Under the pieces are notes generated by a model. The model saw nothing but the letters and a program-made list of their open reading frames with translations, was not told the origin of the DNA and did no database searches. The position numbers were made by a program, and so were the translations under genes. Source: Peptoniphilus_E sp964345555 (GTDB lineage: Bacteria; Bacillota; Clostridia; Tissierellales; Peptoniphilaceae). Taken from it: 40,950 nt of DNA. Of this stretch, positions 16,968 to 26,050 are shown one piece after another (the stretch's first letter is position 1; every line of letters begins with the position of its first letter). The stretch lies in NCBI GenBank assembly GCA_964345555.1, contig CAYFRD010000012.1:1-40950 (forward strand), in the 5' to 3' direction.

Positions 16968-17851
16968 ACGGAATATTGATTGTCGACAAGGAAAAAGGAA
17001 TTACTTCCCATGATGTTGTCAGTATACTCAGAAAGGCAACGGGAATTAAAAAAATAGGGCATACCGGTACTCTTGATCCGCTGGCCACCGGTGTGTTGAT
17101 CATGTGCATAGGTAAAGGAACTAAAGCTGTAGAATACCTAAGTAACGACGAAAAGGAATATATTGCGAAATTTAAATTTGGATATGAAACAGACACTTTA
17201 GATATCACAGGGAAAACAATAAAACAATCTGAACATATTCCCTCTATAGAAATGTTGAAATCAATCTTAAAAGATTTTGTAGGTAAAATAGAACAAATTC
17301 CTCCAATGTATTCTGCAATTAAACACAAGGGTAAAAAACTATATCAATATGCCAGAGAAGGTACATCTGTAGAAATCAATCCAAGGTCTGTAGAAATTAC
17401 TAACCTAGACATTATCAATAAAATAAATGACGCTTCCTACGAAATTAAATTGACCTGTTCATCAGGTACTTATGTAAGAAGCTTAATCAGAGATATAGGT
17501 TATAAATTAAACACTTATGCTACCATGGAAGAATTGCAAAGAATAAGAGCAGGAAATTTTAACATAAATCAAGCAATAAAGATAGATGACATAAAAACAG
17601 GTGGATATGAGTTGATAAAATCCAACTTAATCTCCATTGACACTGCACTGAAGGAATATGACAGCTTTATGGTACCTTCAAATTACTACAGACATATAAG
17701 CAATGGGATGGCATATAAATGCAGGAAAAATTTAAACAATGGTGAGCTGTTGAAAATTTATTGCAAGGATGAATTCATAGGTATAGGCTCATATCTAGAT
17801 GATGACAGTTTCACAGGTATAAAAATTAATAAAATGTTAAAAGGTGATTGA
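16964..17851 (+). CDS. truB: tRNA pseudouridine-55 synthase TruB
   Basis: Makes pseudouridine 55 in the T-loop of tRNAs. Catalytic motif GHTGTLDPLATGVLI with the essential aspartate is near residue 32; IPPMYSAIKHKGKKLYQYAR and CSSGTYVRSLIRDIG are also conserved. At 295 residues it has family length with a shortened PUA-like tail. The ATG overlaps the nrnA stop (ATGA), so the two are translationally coupled. Confidence 0.96.
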   Translation: MNGILIVDKEKGITSHDVVSILRKATGIKKIGHTGTLDPLATGVLIMCIGKGTKAVEYLSNDEKEYIAKFKFGYETDTLDITGKTIKQSEHIPSIEMLKSILKDFVGKIEQIPPMYSAIKHKGKKLYQYAREGTSVEINPRSVEITNLDIINKINDASYEIKLTCSSGTYVRSLIRDIGYKLNTYATMEELQRIRAGNFNINQAIKIDDIKTGGYELIKSNLISIDTALKEYDSFMVPSNYYRHISNGMAYKCRKNLNNGELLKIYCKDEFIGIGSYLDDDSFTGIKINKMLKGD

Positions 17852-17855
17852 TACA

Positions 17856-18770
17856 TTGGAAATAAAAAGCATTGACACTAATTATGAATCTAAAGTGGAA
17901 TCAATTATAGCCCTCGGAAACTTTGACGGAGTTCATTTGGCACACAGGACATTACTTGAAAACTTAGTAAAAACAGCTAAAGAAACAGGTACTCAAAGTT
18001 CTATTTTGATTTTTAAAAATCATACAAAGAATACCATTGATCATAAAGCTCAAACGGTAATAACATCAAATAGGAAAAAATATCAAATTTTAAAAAATAT
18101 TGGAATTGATATAGTCTACGAAATTCAATTTACGGAAAATGTGATGAAGATGGACCCTGTTGATTTCGTATTGAATTTTTTATTAAATAACTTAAAGGTA
18201 AAAGGAATTATCGTGGGATATGACTATAAATTCGGATACAAGGCAAGTGGCAACATCAAACTCTTGGAAAAATTATGCAGCAAGCACAATATGATACTAA
18301 AAATAATAAATCCCATTACTCTTGACGGGGAAATAGTATCCTCCACGCTTATAAGAAAACTGATAAAAGATGGAAATATCAAACAGGCAAATAAACTGCT
18401 CGGCTATGAATATACAATGGATTGCGAAGTCATACACGGAAAGAAATTAGGTTCTAAGATGGGTTTTCCCACTGCCAATTTAAACATATTAAGTAACTAT
18501 GTCATTCCTAAATTCGGAGTTTATAATTCAAAAATAATGATAAGGGACAGGTTTTATAAAGCTGCTACAAATATCGGGAAAAATCCTACAATAGAAAACA
18601 GCGGTATCAGAATTGAAGCAAATATCTTGGATTTTGACGAAAAAATCTATGGCGAAAAACTTGAATTAATATTATTGGACTACATCAGACCTGAATTAGT
18701 TTTTGATAATGTCAAAGATTTATTCGAGCAGATAAATAAAGATATAAATACTGTAAAATACAATTATTGA
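17856..18770 (+). CDS. ribF: Bifunctional riboflavin kinase / FAD synthetase RibF
   Basis: Converts riboflavin to FMN and then to FAD. The N-terminal nucleotidyltransferase domain has ALGNFDGVHLAHR near residue 20 and VGYDYKFGYKASG further on. The C-terminal flavokinase domain begins near 190 with GKKLGSKMGFPTANL and contains GVYNSKIMI. I favour the TTG at 17856 behind AAGGTGAT; a GTG at 17844 adds four residues. The gene ends the rimP operon; rpsO after it has its own promoter. Confidence 0.93.
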   Translation: MEIKSIDTNYESKVESIIALGNFDGVHLAHRTLLENLVKTAKETGTQSSILIFKNHTKNTIDHKAQTVITSNRKKYQILKNIGIDIVYEIQFTENVMKMDPVDFVLNFLLNNLKVKGIIVGYDYKFGYKASGNIKLLEKLCSKHNMILKIINPITLDGEIVSSTLIRKLIKDGNIKQANKLLGYEYTMDCEVIHGKKLGSKMGFPTANLNILSNYVIPKFGVYNSKIMIRDRFYKAATNIGKNPTIENSGIRIEANILDFDEKIYGEKLELILLDYIRPELVFDNVKDLFEQINKDINTVKYNY

Positions 18771-18792
18771 CGCATTTTATTTTATCAAAGTA

Positions 18793-18819
18793 TTTACATT
18801 GTAATATTAATATGATAAT
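18793..18819 (+). promoter_or_regulatory. Probable promoter for rpsO
   Basis: TTTACA at 18793-18798 and GATAAT at 18814-18819, spaced 15 bases, in an AT-rich gap after ribF. A TATACT at 18821-18826 is an alternative -10. The assignment is moderate. Confidence 0.45.
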
Positions 18820-18838
18820 CTATACTAGATGATTACCG

Positions 18839-18875
18839 TGCATAAGTATATCGCACCTCAACGAATACTTGTGTA
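18839..18875 (+). promoter_or_regulatory. Structured leader hairpin upstream of rpsO
   Basis: Bases 18839-18849 pair with 18865-18875 as an 11-bp stem with two G-U pairs around a 15-base loop. The loop contains CCUC, which could pair with GAGG of the rpsO ribosome site (18896-18901). S15 represses its own translation through leader structures in several bacteria; the same is inferred here. Confidence 0.5.
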
Positions 18876-18909
18876 TAGGCGAATTAAATTATTTAGGAGG
18901 AATTTAAAA

Positions 18910-19176
18910 ATGCTTAATGCTGAAGAAAAAAAAGTAATTATTGACGAATACAAGGTACATGAAAAAGATACCGGATCACCGGAAGTACAAATAGCGATAT
19001 TGACTACTCGAATTAATGAATTAAACGAACATCTTAAAGCAAATAAAAAAGACCACCATTCCAGAAGAGGACTACTGAAGATGGTTGGTAAAAGAAGAAA
19101 TCTTTTGAGATATTTAAGAAATAAAGATATTGAAAGATATCGTTCATTAATAGAAAAGCTAAAAATAAGAGGTTAA
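18910..19176 (+). CDS. rpsO: 30S ribosomal protein S15
   Basis: Primary 16S rRNA-binding protein of the small subunit platform. The 88 residues are of normal length and show KDTGSPEVQIAILTTRI, HLKANKKDHHSRRGL and KRRNLLRYLRNKD. The ATG at 18910 has AGGAGG upstream; the open frame reaches back to 18829 but would cover the leader hairpin. pnp follows after a hairpin, the common rpsO-pnp pair. Confidence 0.97.
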   Translation: MLNAEEKKVIIDEYKVHEKDTGSPEVQIAILTTRINELNEHLKANKKDHHSRRGLLKMVGKRRNLLRYLRNKDIERYRSLIEKLKIRG

Positions 19177-19181
19177 CATTA

Positions 19182-19210
19182 AAAGGGCGGTTTACCGCTC
19201 TTTATTTTTT
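19182..19210 (+). terminator. Terminator/attenuator between rpsO and pnp
   Basis: AAAGGGCGG (19182-19190) pairs with CCGCTCTTT (19195-19203) over a TTTA loop with one G-U pair, followed by ATTTTTT. pnp starts 13 bases further on without a visible separate promoter, so partial read-through would set pnp level. Confidence 0.8.
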
Positions 19211-19222
19211 AAGGAGGATAAA

Positions 19223-21331
19223 ATGCAGAAAGTTTTCGAATTAGAACTTGCCGGTAAAACATTACAGGTAACAACCGGAAAAGTTGCCGAACAAGCCAAT
19301 GGGGCATGTCTTTTACAATATGGCGATACAGTTGTTCTTGTAACTGCAGTTGCATCAAATTCACCAAGAGAGGGTATAGATTTTTTCCCGCTAAGCGTTG
19401 ATTTTGAAGAAAAAATGTATTCTGTAGGTAAAATCCCCGGAGGATTTATAAAGAGGGAAGGAAAGCCAAGCGAAAAAGCAATTCTGTCTGCAAGATTGAT
19501 CGATAGACCCATAAGACCGCTGTTTCCCGATGGATATAGAAATGACGTTCAAATAATCGCTACAGTTTTTTCAGTTGACCAAGATGCTCAACCTGATATT
19601 TTAGCGATGATAGGCTCTTCTATTGCGTTGTCTATTTCAGATATACCCTTTGAAGGTCCGACGGGATCAGTGCAAGTTGGATTTATAGATGGAAATTATA
19701 TAATCAATCCCGATGAAGAACAAAGGGAAAAGTCGGATATAAGCTTAGTTGTATCCGGAACAAAAAGTGCCATCATGATGGTTGAGGCAGGTTCCAATAT
19801 AGTTAGCGAAGAAGATATGTTAGGTGCAATACTTGCTGGTCATGAAGAAATTAAAAGAATTTGTGATTTTATAGATCAAATTAAAAGCGAGATCGGTAAA
19901 GAAAAATCTGAATACGAAGTATTTAAACCCAATGCAGAACTAGATGCAAAAATTAGAGAATATGGAACAGATATGCTTGTAAAGGCCATTAATAATTCCG
20001 ATAAAATAGTAAGAGAAGAGCAAACCGACTCAGCGAAAGAAAATATCAGAAACCACTTCGAAGAATACATTGAAGATTATTCCAAAGACATCGAAGAGAT
20101 TATGGAGTCAATAGAAATAGAAGAAGTTAGACGTGAAATACTTGAAGAAGATATCAGACCTGACGGAAGAGAGTTGGACGAAATCAGAGCTTTGTCTTCG
20201 GAGGTAGGTTTGCTTCCGAGAACTCACGGTTCAGGATTATTTAAAAGAGGACAAACTCAAGTTTTATCTGTTGCCACACTTGCCGGATTAAGTGAAGTAC
20301 AGGTCATAGATGGACTTGGGGATGACAAACCCAAGAGATACATCCATCATTATAATTTTCCGCCCTATTCAGTGGGCGATTCCAAGCCTGTTAGAGGACC
20401 CGGAAGACGTGAAATAGGTCACGGTGCCTTAGCGGAAAGAGCATTGATACCTGTTTTACCTTCAGAAAATGATTTTCCCTACGCAATAAGAGTTGTATCG
20501 GAAGTATTATCATCAAACGGATCGTCATCACAGGCATCTGTTTGCGGTTCTACCCTTGCTCTTATGGATGCCGGTGTTCCCATTACGGCTCCCGTTGCAG
20601 GTATAGCTATGGGACTAATTGAAAAAGACGGACAAATAAAAATTTTAACTGATATCCAAGGACTTGAAGACCATTTTGGAGATATGGATTTCAAAGTGGC
20701 GGGTACAAGAGACGGAATCACCGCTATGCAAATGGATATAAAGGTTGAAGGAATCAGTAAGGAAATACTTGAAGAAGCTCTTGAAAAAGCAAAAAAAGCA
20801 AGACTTTTCATATTGGACCACTTGAAATTTACAATTGAAACCCCGAGAGACCATCTATCTCCCTACGCTCCTATAATTCACATAATAAATATCGATCCTG
20901 ATAAAATAGGTGAAGTAATTGGAGCCGGCGGGAAGACTATCAACAAAATTATTGAAGAAACCGGTGTTAAAATTGATATAGATGACGACGGAAAAGTATC
21001 AGTACTTTCAGAAAATATTGAAAGAGCGAAAAAAGCCATTGAAGTCATTGAATCCATTGTAAAAGAAGTTGAAGTCGGAGACATCTACGAAGGAAAAGTT
21101 AAGAAAATAATGAAATTCGGAGCTTTTGTGGAAGTAAAAAAAGGAATAGAAGGACTACTTCACATATCCCAAATTTCACACGAAAGAACAGGTAAAGTGG
21201 AAGATGTTTTAAAGGTTGGAGATATTGTAAAAGTTAAAGTCATCGAAATAGACGACGATTCAAAGCTCTCCCTATCTCGTAAAGTTTTGCTTCCAAAACC
21301 TGTTAAAAACGAAGAAAAAAAAGAAAATTAA
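19223..21331 (+). CDS. pnp: Polyribonucleotide nucleotidyltransferase (PNPase)
   Basis: Phosphorolytic 3'-5' exoribonuclease and partner in mRNA decay. The 702 residues hold two RNase PH-like domains (GDTVVLVTAVASN and FFPLSVDFEEKMYSVGKIPG in the first; RTHGSGLFKRGQTQVLS in the second), an all-helical linker, then a KH domain (GEVIGAGGKTINKIIEETG) and an S1 domain (GDIYEGKVKKIMKFGAFVEV). AAGGAGG precedes the ATG. The short tail after S1 ends in a lysine/glutamate-rich stretch. Confidence 0.97.
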   Translation: MQKVFELELAGKTLQVTTGKVAEQANGACLLQYGDTVVLVTAVASNSPREGIDFFPLSVDFEEKMYSVGKIPGGFIKREGKPSEKAILSARLIDRPIRPLFPDGYRNDVQIIATVFSVDQDAQPDILAMIGSSIALSISDIPFEGPTGSVQVGFIDGNYIINPDEEQREKSDISLVVSGTKSAIMMVEAGSNIVSEEDMLGAILAGHEEIKRICDFIDQIKSEIGKEKSEYEVFKPNAELDAKIREYGTDMLVKAINNSDKIVREEQTDSAKENIRNHFEEYIEDYSKDIEEIMESIEIEEVRREILEEDIRPDGRELDEIRALSSEVGLLPRTHGSGLFKRGQTQVLSVATLAGLSEVQVIDGLGDDKPKRYIHHYNFPPYSVGDSKPVRGPGRREIGHGALAERALIPVLPSENDFPYAIRVVSEVLSSNGSSSQASVCGSTLALMDAGVPITAPVAGIAMGLIEKDGQIKILTDIQGLEDHFGDMDFKVAGTRDGITAMQMDIKVEGISKEILEEALEKAKKARLFILDHLKFTIETPRDHLSPYAPIIHIINIDPDKIGEVIGAGGKTINKIIEETGVKIDIDDDGKVSVLSENIERAKKAIEVIESIVKEVEVGDIYEGKVKKIMKFGAFVEVKKGIEGLLHISQISHERTGKVEDVLKVGDIVKVKVIEIDDDSKLSLSRKVLLPKPVKNEEKKEN

Positions 21332-21361
21332 TAAGAACTATGCCCTCAAATTGAGGTGATC

Positions 21362-21430
21362 TTGTCAGTTCACAATAAAATAAATATCAGGATACAAAAA
21401 GTATCCTGTTTTTTTAAGGAGAAATTATGA
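21362..21430 (+). CDS. Possible 22-residue leader ORF upstream of dut
   Basis: A TTG at 21362 follows GAGGTGAT at 21353-21360. It opens a frame of 22 codons (MSVHNKINIRIQKVSC, then FFKEKL) ending in TGA at 21428-21430, which overlaps the dut ATG as ATGA. The terminator at 21388-21415 lies inside it. This may be a leader peptide coupling translation to dut, or chance; there is no homology evidence. Confidence 0.25.
   Translation: MSVHNKINIRIQKVSCFFKEKL
21388..21415 (+). terminator. Terminator between pnp and dut
   Basis: CAGGATAC (21388-21395) pairs perfectly with GTATCCTG (21401-21408) over an AAAAA loop, followed by seven T. The ribosome site of dut starts immediately after the T run, so dut expression depends on read-through or on an unseen promoter. 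Confidence 0.88.
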
Positions 21431-21858
21431 AAATAAAAATTATCAATAAAAGCAAAAATCCATTACCTAAGTACGAAACCGAAGGTTCTGCAGGAGTAGA
21501 TTTAAGAGCTAATCTGGAAAACACTTTAATATTAAACCCTGGAGATAGAGAACTTGTGCCCACAGGTCTTTTTATGGAAATTGAAGAAGGCTATGAAGCA
21601 CAAATCAGAGCGAGATCCGGATTAGCATTAAGACATGGGCTGTGTTTGGCAAACGGAATCGGCACAATTGACTCTGATTACAGAGGTGAAATAAAAATTA
21701 TTTTGATCAATCTGGGCAAAGAACCTGTAGAGATTAAGACAGGAGATAGAATTGCACAAATGGTCTTTGTAAAATATGAAAAAGTTGATTTTGAAATATC
21801 TGACACACTTGAAGAAACAGACAGATCAAGCGGTGGATTTGGTCATACGGGCAAATGA
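21427..21858 (+). CDS. dut: dUTP diphosphatase (trimeric dUTPase)
   Basis: Hydrolyses dUTP to dUMP and pyrophosphate, keeping uracil out of DNA and feeding dTMP synthesis. All five trimeric dUTPase motifs are visible in 143 residues: SAGVDLRA, RSGLALRHGL, NGIGTIDSDYRGEIK, RIAQMVF and GRSSGGFGHTG (read here as DRSSGGFGHTG). AAGGAG precedes the ATG. The C-terminal glycine-rich arm that closes the active site is intact. Confidence 0.96.
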   Translation: MKIKIINKSKNPLPKYETEGSAGVDLRANLENTLILNPGDRELVPTGLFMEIEEGYEAQIRARSGLALRHGLCLANGIGTIDSDYRGEIKIILINLGKEPVEIKTGDRIAQMVFVKYEKVDFEISDTLEETDRSSGGFGHTGK

Positions 21859-21885
21859 TTTTAAATAGTTTGTCATCGGTCTTTA

Positions 21886-21894
21886 TGATATAAT
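21886..21894 (+). promoter_or_regulatory. Extended -10 promoter for ftsK
   Basis: TGATATAAT at 21886-21894 with no good -35. The predicted start near 21901 gives a very short leader before the GAGGTG ribosome site (21904-21909). Confidence 0.6.
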
Positions 21895-21914
21895 TAATTA
21901 GGCGAGGTGTTGTT

Positions 21915-24203
21915 TTGGTGAGAAAAAAAATCTCAAAAAAACCTATAAAATCTACTAATAAAAATATTAATAAAGAATATATAAGCATAATTTTTATTCT
22001 GCTGGGTTTGTTGAGTTTAATAAGTTTATTCAGCTCTAAAATGGGAATTATTGGAAATATTCTATATAAGATATTCACATTTTTATTCGGAAGCGGCAAT
22101 TTTATTTTCCCTGTATTATTTATAATGTGGGGGATATTATTCGGGTTGAAAAGTTTTCAAGAAAATTTTAATAAAATACTTATTTCAAATATTGTTATAA
22201 CTCTTTGTATTTTAGTATTTTTAGACGGCACTAAAACTTCTGATTTAACTTTAGTAGATAGGATCTCTTTATCTGTACAATATTTAGACATTGCCACTTC
22301 AGGAGGAATAATCGGATCAATCCTCGGGTTTTTTATGTACAAACTATTCGGATCAATAGGAACATATACTATTCTCTCTGTCATAATTTTATTCAGTCTC
22401 TATATTGTATTGAGATACACTCATGAGTTTTTTAGTAAAATTGCTAATTTTCTAAAAATATTTTTCAATAAATTGAAGAATTTATTTTCAGGTTTATCTG
22501 AAAAGCTAAATAGTAAAGAAGAAAAACCTGAACTTGATAATTCCTTTGAAATCATTGATAAAACAGGAGAAACTTCTTTTATAAGAGATTTTGATGAAAT
22601 TAATTCAGTTGAAGAAGAAAGAAAGCCGATTATTGAGAAAAACATAACTGCTAACAATTTTATCAAAGAAGACAAACAAATAGAAAATCCCAAGAATGTT
22701 GAATACACCAAAGAAGAGTTAATTGCAGAAAAGGAAGAAATCGAAAACAACTTAAAAACTCCAAAAAATCTCTATTCCTTTCCGAAGTTGAATCTGCTCA
22801 ACAAAGAAGATTCCAATATGCAAATTTCTAAAAATGAAATAATAAAAAACGGACAAATAATAGAGAAAACTATGGAGAATTTTGGAATCGAATCTAAAAT
22901 TGTAGCCATAAACAAAGGCCCCGTAATAACCTGTTATGAGCTTGAACCTGCCCCTGGAGTAAAGTTGTCAAAAATAGTGGCATTAAATGATAATTTAGCT
23001 CTATCTCTTGCAACGTCCGAAATAAGGATTGAAGCCCCCATACCCGGCAAATCAGCTGTAGGGATAGAGGTTCCCAACAAGAAAAAACAATCTGTATCGA
23101 TAAGAGAAATAATCGGAAGCAATGAGTTTAAAAATTTAAACTCTAATTTACCTCTCGCCCTTGGGAAAGACGTGTCGGGCTCTATAGTTATTTCATCTAT
23201 AGACAAAATGCCGCACCTTTTAATAGCAGGAGCTACAGGATCCGGTAAATCAGTATGCATAAATACAATTATCACGAGTATTTTATTCAAATCATCACCA
23301 GATGAAGTGAAATTAATGCTCATTGACCCTAAAGTTGTCGAGTTAAATGTTTATAACGGTATACCTCATCTGTTGATTCCCGTAGTAACTGATCCCAAAA
23401 AAGCTGCTTTTGCACTTAATTGGGCAGTGAGCGAGATGGAAAAAAGATATAAATTGTTTGCTGAAAATTCTGTTAGAGATTTAAAATCCTTTAATAATAA
23501 AATTTCAAAAACTGATCCGGAAAGCACGCTTCCTAAAATCGTTATAATAATAGACGAGCTTGCAGATTTGATGATGGTTGCTCAATCAGAAGTTGAGGAT
23601 TATATCGCCAGGCTGGCTCAAATGGCAAGAGCTGCAGGTATATACTTGATCATAGCGACTCAAAGACCTTCAGTTGATGTAATAACAGGTACAATTAAAG
23701 CGAATATCCCGTCCAGAATCGCTTTTTCCGTATCTTCTTCCGTAGATTCCAGAACTATATTGGACACAGGAGGAGCGGAAAAATTGCTTGGAAAAGGGGA
23801 TATGCTCTTCCATCCGGGATTTCTTTCAAAACCCATAAGAGTACAGGGTGCCTTTATAAGTGATGAGGAAGTTGAAAACGTGGTAAGTTATGTCAAGGAA
23901 AACTCAGAATACGACAATCCCTATGAGGATAAAATAAAAAATGAAATAATAGAAACTAAGAAAAATCTTGAGAATGCCAATGACCCTCTCTTTGATGAAG
24001 CGTTAAAATACATTGTTACCGATGAACAGGCCTCTATATCCTATTTACAAAGAAAATTAAAAATAGGGTATTCCAGAGCTGCCAGAATAGTAGATCAAAT
24101 GGAAGAATCGGGCATACTTGGTCCGCACGAAGGTTCTAAACCGAGAAAAATACTTTTGACCGATGATGAAATAAATGAAATTTTAGGAGAAAAAGATGAA
24201 TAA
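21915..24203 (+). CDS. ftsK: DNA translocase FtsK/SpoIIIE
   Basis: Membrane-anchored hexameric motor that moves chromosomal DNA through the division septum. The 762 residues show four N-terminal membrane helices (about 17-175), a charged linker (180-290), then the RecA-like motor with Walker A GATGSGKSVC near residue 438 and Walker B IVIIIDELADLMM. The C-terminal gamma winged helix that reads orientation sites is present (QASISYLQRKLKIGYSRAAR). The start is TTG 21915, or GTG 21918 next to it. rimO overlaps its end by eight bases. Confidence 0.95.
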   Translation: MVRKKISKKPIKSTNKNINKEYISIIFILLGLLSLISLFSSKMGIIGNILYKIFTFLFGSGNFIFPVLFIMWGILFGLKSFQENFNKILISNIVITLCILVFLDGTKTSDLTLVDRISLSVQYLDIATSGGIIGSILGFFMYKLFGSIGTYTILSVIILFSLYIVLRYTHEFFSKIANFLKIFFNKLKNLFSGLSEKLNSKEEKPELDNSFEIIDKTGETSFIRDFDEINSVEEERKPIIEKNITANNFIKEDKQIENPKNVEYTKEELIAEKEEIENNLKTPKNLYSFPKLNLLNKEDSNMQISKNEIIKNGQIIEKTMENFGIESKIVAINKGPVITCYELEPAPGVKLSKIVALNDNLALSLATSEIRIEAPIPGKSAVGIEVPNKKKQSVSIREIIGSNEFKNLNSNLPLALGKDVSGSIVISSIDKMPHLLIAGATGSGKSVCINTIITSILFKSSPDEVKLMLIDPKVVELNVYNGIPHLLIPVVTDPKKAAFALNWAVSEMEKRYKLFAENSVRDLKSFNNKISKTDPESTLPKIVIIIDELADLMMVAQSEVEDYIARLAQMARAAGIYLIIATQRPSVDVITGTIKANIPSRIAFSVSSSVDSRTILDTGGAEKLLGKGDMLFHPGFLSKPIRVQGAFISDEEVENVVSYVKENSEYDNPYEDKIKNEIIETKKNLENANDPLFDEALKYIVTDEQASISYLQRKLKIGYSRAARIVDQMEESGILGPHEGSKPRKILLTDDEINEILGEKDE

Positions 24204-25512
24204 TGTTCATTTTATTACTTTAGGATGTTCAAAAAATGATGTCGACACATCGCAAATGCAGTCTTTACTGGACAAGGACAAATTCGCAGTTAGCGATGAT
24301 ATAAATGAATCGGATATAATTGTTGTAAATACTTGCGGCTTTATTGATTCTGCAAAAGAACAATCCATAGACACAATAATAGATGCTGCAAAATATAAAG
24401 AACTAGGAAATTGCAAAAACTTGATCGTCGCAGGGTGTCTTGCTCAGAGGTATCCTGAAGAACTCATGAATGAAATACCTGAAATAGATTATATTGTGGG
24501 AACGGGCAATTTTTATGAAATAAATGAAATTCTGGAAGAATCGCTAAAAGGGAAAAGGTATATAAAAACTGACAATTTGAATAATAGATATCTTGAAGGA
24601 ACCAAAAAAGATAAAGTAAATATCACTGAATATGTAAAAATTTCAGAAGGATGCAACAATAACTGCACCTACTGTATAATCCCTAAATTAAGGGGTAAAA
24701 ATCGCTCCAGAAAAATGGAAGATATTTATTCAGAAGTAGAATACTTAGTTGGTAAAGGTGCCAGAGAAATAATATTAATTGCACAAAATACCACTGATTA
24801 CGGAATAGATATATATAATGACTATAAGCTTGATGAACTTGTACAAAATATATCAAAAATAGAAAATTTAAAGTGGATACGAATTATGTATCTGTATCCT
24901 GACAATATAACCCAAGGATTGATTGAAGAGTTTAAAAATAACGATAAATTGCTGAAATATGTCGATATTCCATTGCAACATATAAGCGACAGTATTTTGA
25001 AAAGCATGAACAGACATACGAGTAAATCTCAAGTTCAAAATATTGTAAATAAACTTAGAGATAACATTGAAAATATAAGTATAAGAACTACTTTGATTTT
25101 AGGATTTCCCGGTGAAAGCGAAAAAGATTTCAATGAATTACTTGAATTCATAAAGTTCAATAAATTCGACAAATTAGGTGCTTTCAAATACTCAAGGGAA
25201 GAAGGTACACCTGCTTTTAATATGAAAAATCAGATTTCTGATGATATTAAAGAAGATAGATACGACAAAATAATGGAACTTCAAAAAGACATATCTGATA
25301 ATTTAAATTATGAGCGATTCGGAAAAACCTATGAAGTTTTAATTGAAGAAAAAATTGATGACTATAATTATATAGGCAGGGCTTATTTTGATGCTCCGGA
25401 TGTCGACGGTATCATATATATAAACAGCGATCGAATTATTGATAAGCCAGGATTTTATAATGTGAAGATAATTGATACCATGGAATATGATTTAATAGGT
25501 GAATTACTATGA
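24196..25512 (+). CDS. rimO: Ribosomal protein S12 methylthiotransferase RimO
   Basis: Radical SAM enzyme that adds a methylthio group to an aspartate of S12. The N-terminal UPF0004 domain has FITLGCSKNDVDT and cysteines in VVNTCGFID and VAGCLAQRYP. The radical SAM motif CNNNCTYC begins at residue 153, and a C-terminal TRAM-like domain starts near 375. LGCSKNDVD separates it from MiaB, which is also present in this window. It overlaps the end of ftsK and its stop overlaps pgsA. Confidence 0.95.
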   Translation: MNNVHFITLGCSKNDVDTSQMQSLLDKDKFAVSDDINESDIIVVNTCGFIDSAKEQSIDTIIDAAKYKELGNCKNLIVAGCLAQRYPEELMNEIPEIDYIVGTGNFYEINEILEESLKGKRYIKTDNLNNRYLEGTKKDKVNITEYVKISEGCNNNCTYCIIPKLRGKNRSRKMEDIYSEVEYLVGKGAREIILIAQNTTDYGIDIYNDYKLDELVQNISKIENLKWIRIMYLYPDNITQGLIEEFKNNDKLLKYVDIPLQHISDSILKSMNRHTSKSQVQNIVNKLRDNIENISIRTTLILGFPGESEKDFNELLEFIKFNKFDKLGAFKYSREEGTPAFNMKNQISDDIKEDRYDKIMELQKDISDNLNYERFGKTYEVLIEEKIDDYNYIGRAYFDAPDVDGIIYINSDRIIDKPGFYNVKIIDTMEYDLIGELL

Positions 25513-26042
25513 ACATAGCAAATAAGTTGACTTTTATGAGAATATTGTTAGTTCCTGTATTTGTTCTATTGATGTATATGAATTTTCAAGGGGCAAGAAT
25601 TGTGGCAACTGCTGTATTTGCATTTGCTTCATTTACAGATTTTTTAGATGGATATCTTGCAAGAAAAAAACATCTTGTAACAAATTTCGGGAAATTTGCT
25701 GATCCCCTAGCAGATAAAATATTGGTCTGTGCAGCTATGATCACATTGACCGAACTTGGCGATATTCCCGCTTGGGGAGTAATTATAATAATCGCAAGAG
25801 AATTTGCAGTCACAGGATTTAGGATAATTGCAGCATCAGAGAATATAACCATCGCGGCAAGCAAATTAGGCAAAATCAAAACCATATCTCAACTGATTTC
25901 AATGATATTATTGCTATCTAATGTAACCACATTGTATAAATATGGATTATATATATTTTACTTTGCGATATTCTTTACAATAATATCGGGTATTGATTAT
26001 TTTATAAAGAATAAAGATGTTTTAGATTTAGAAAATATTTAG
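25509..26042 (+). CDS. pgsA: CDP-diacylglycerol-glycerol-3-phosphate 3-phosphatidyltransferase
   Basis: Membrane enzyme that makes phosphatidylglycerol phosphate. The CDP-alcohol phosphotransferase motif is complete: DFLDGYLARKKHLVTNFGKF, then ADPLADK, with all aspartates in place. Several membrane helices in 177 residues fit the family. The ATG overlaps the rimO stop by four bases. Together with plsY and gpsA, it is the third phospholipid gene of this window. Confidence 0.96.
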   Translation: MNIANKLTFMRILLVPVFVLLMYMNFQGARIVATAVFAFASFTDFLDGYLARKKHLVTNFGKFADPLADKILVCAAMITLTELGDIPAWGVIIIIAREFAVTGFRIIAASENITIAASKLGKIKTISQLISMILLLSNVTTLYKYGLYIFYFAIFFTIISGIDYFIKNKDVLDLENI

Positions 26043-26050
26043 GAGAATTT

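Noticed and set aside
18829..18909. 27-codon extension of S15
   Set aside because: S15 is about 88 residues in bacteria; the extension covers the leader hairpin and the ribosome site.
21344..21356. CCTCAA-A-TTGAGG palindrome after pnp
   Set aside because: A one-base loop cannot form a hairpin as such, and no known operator matches it; it may simply include the ribosome-site-like GAGG.
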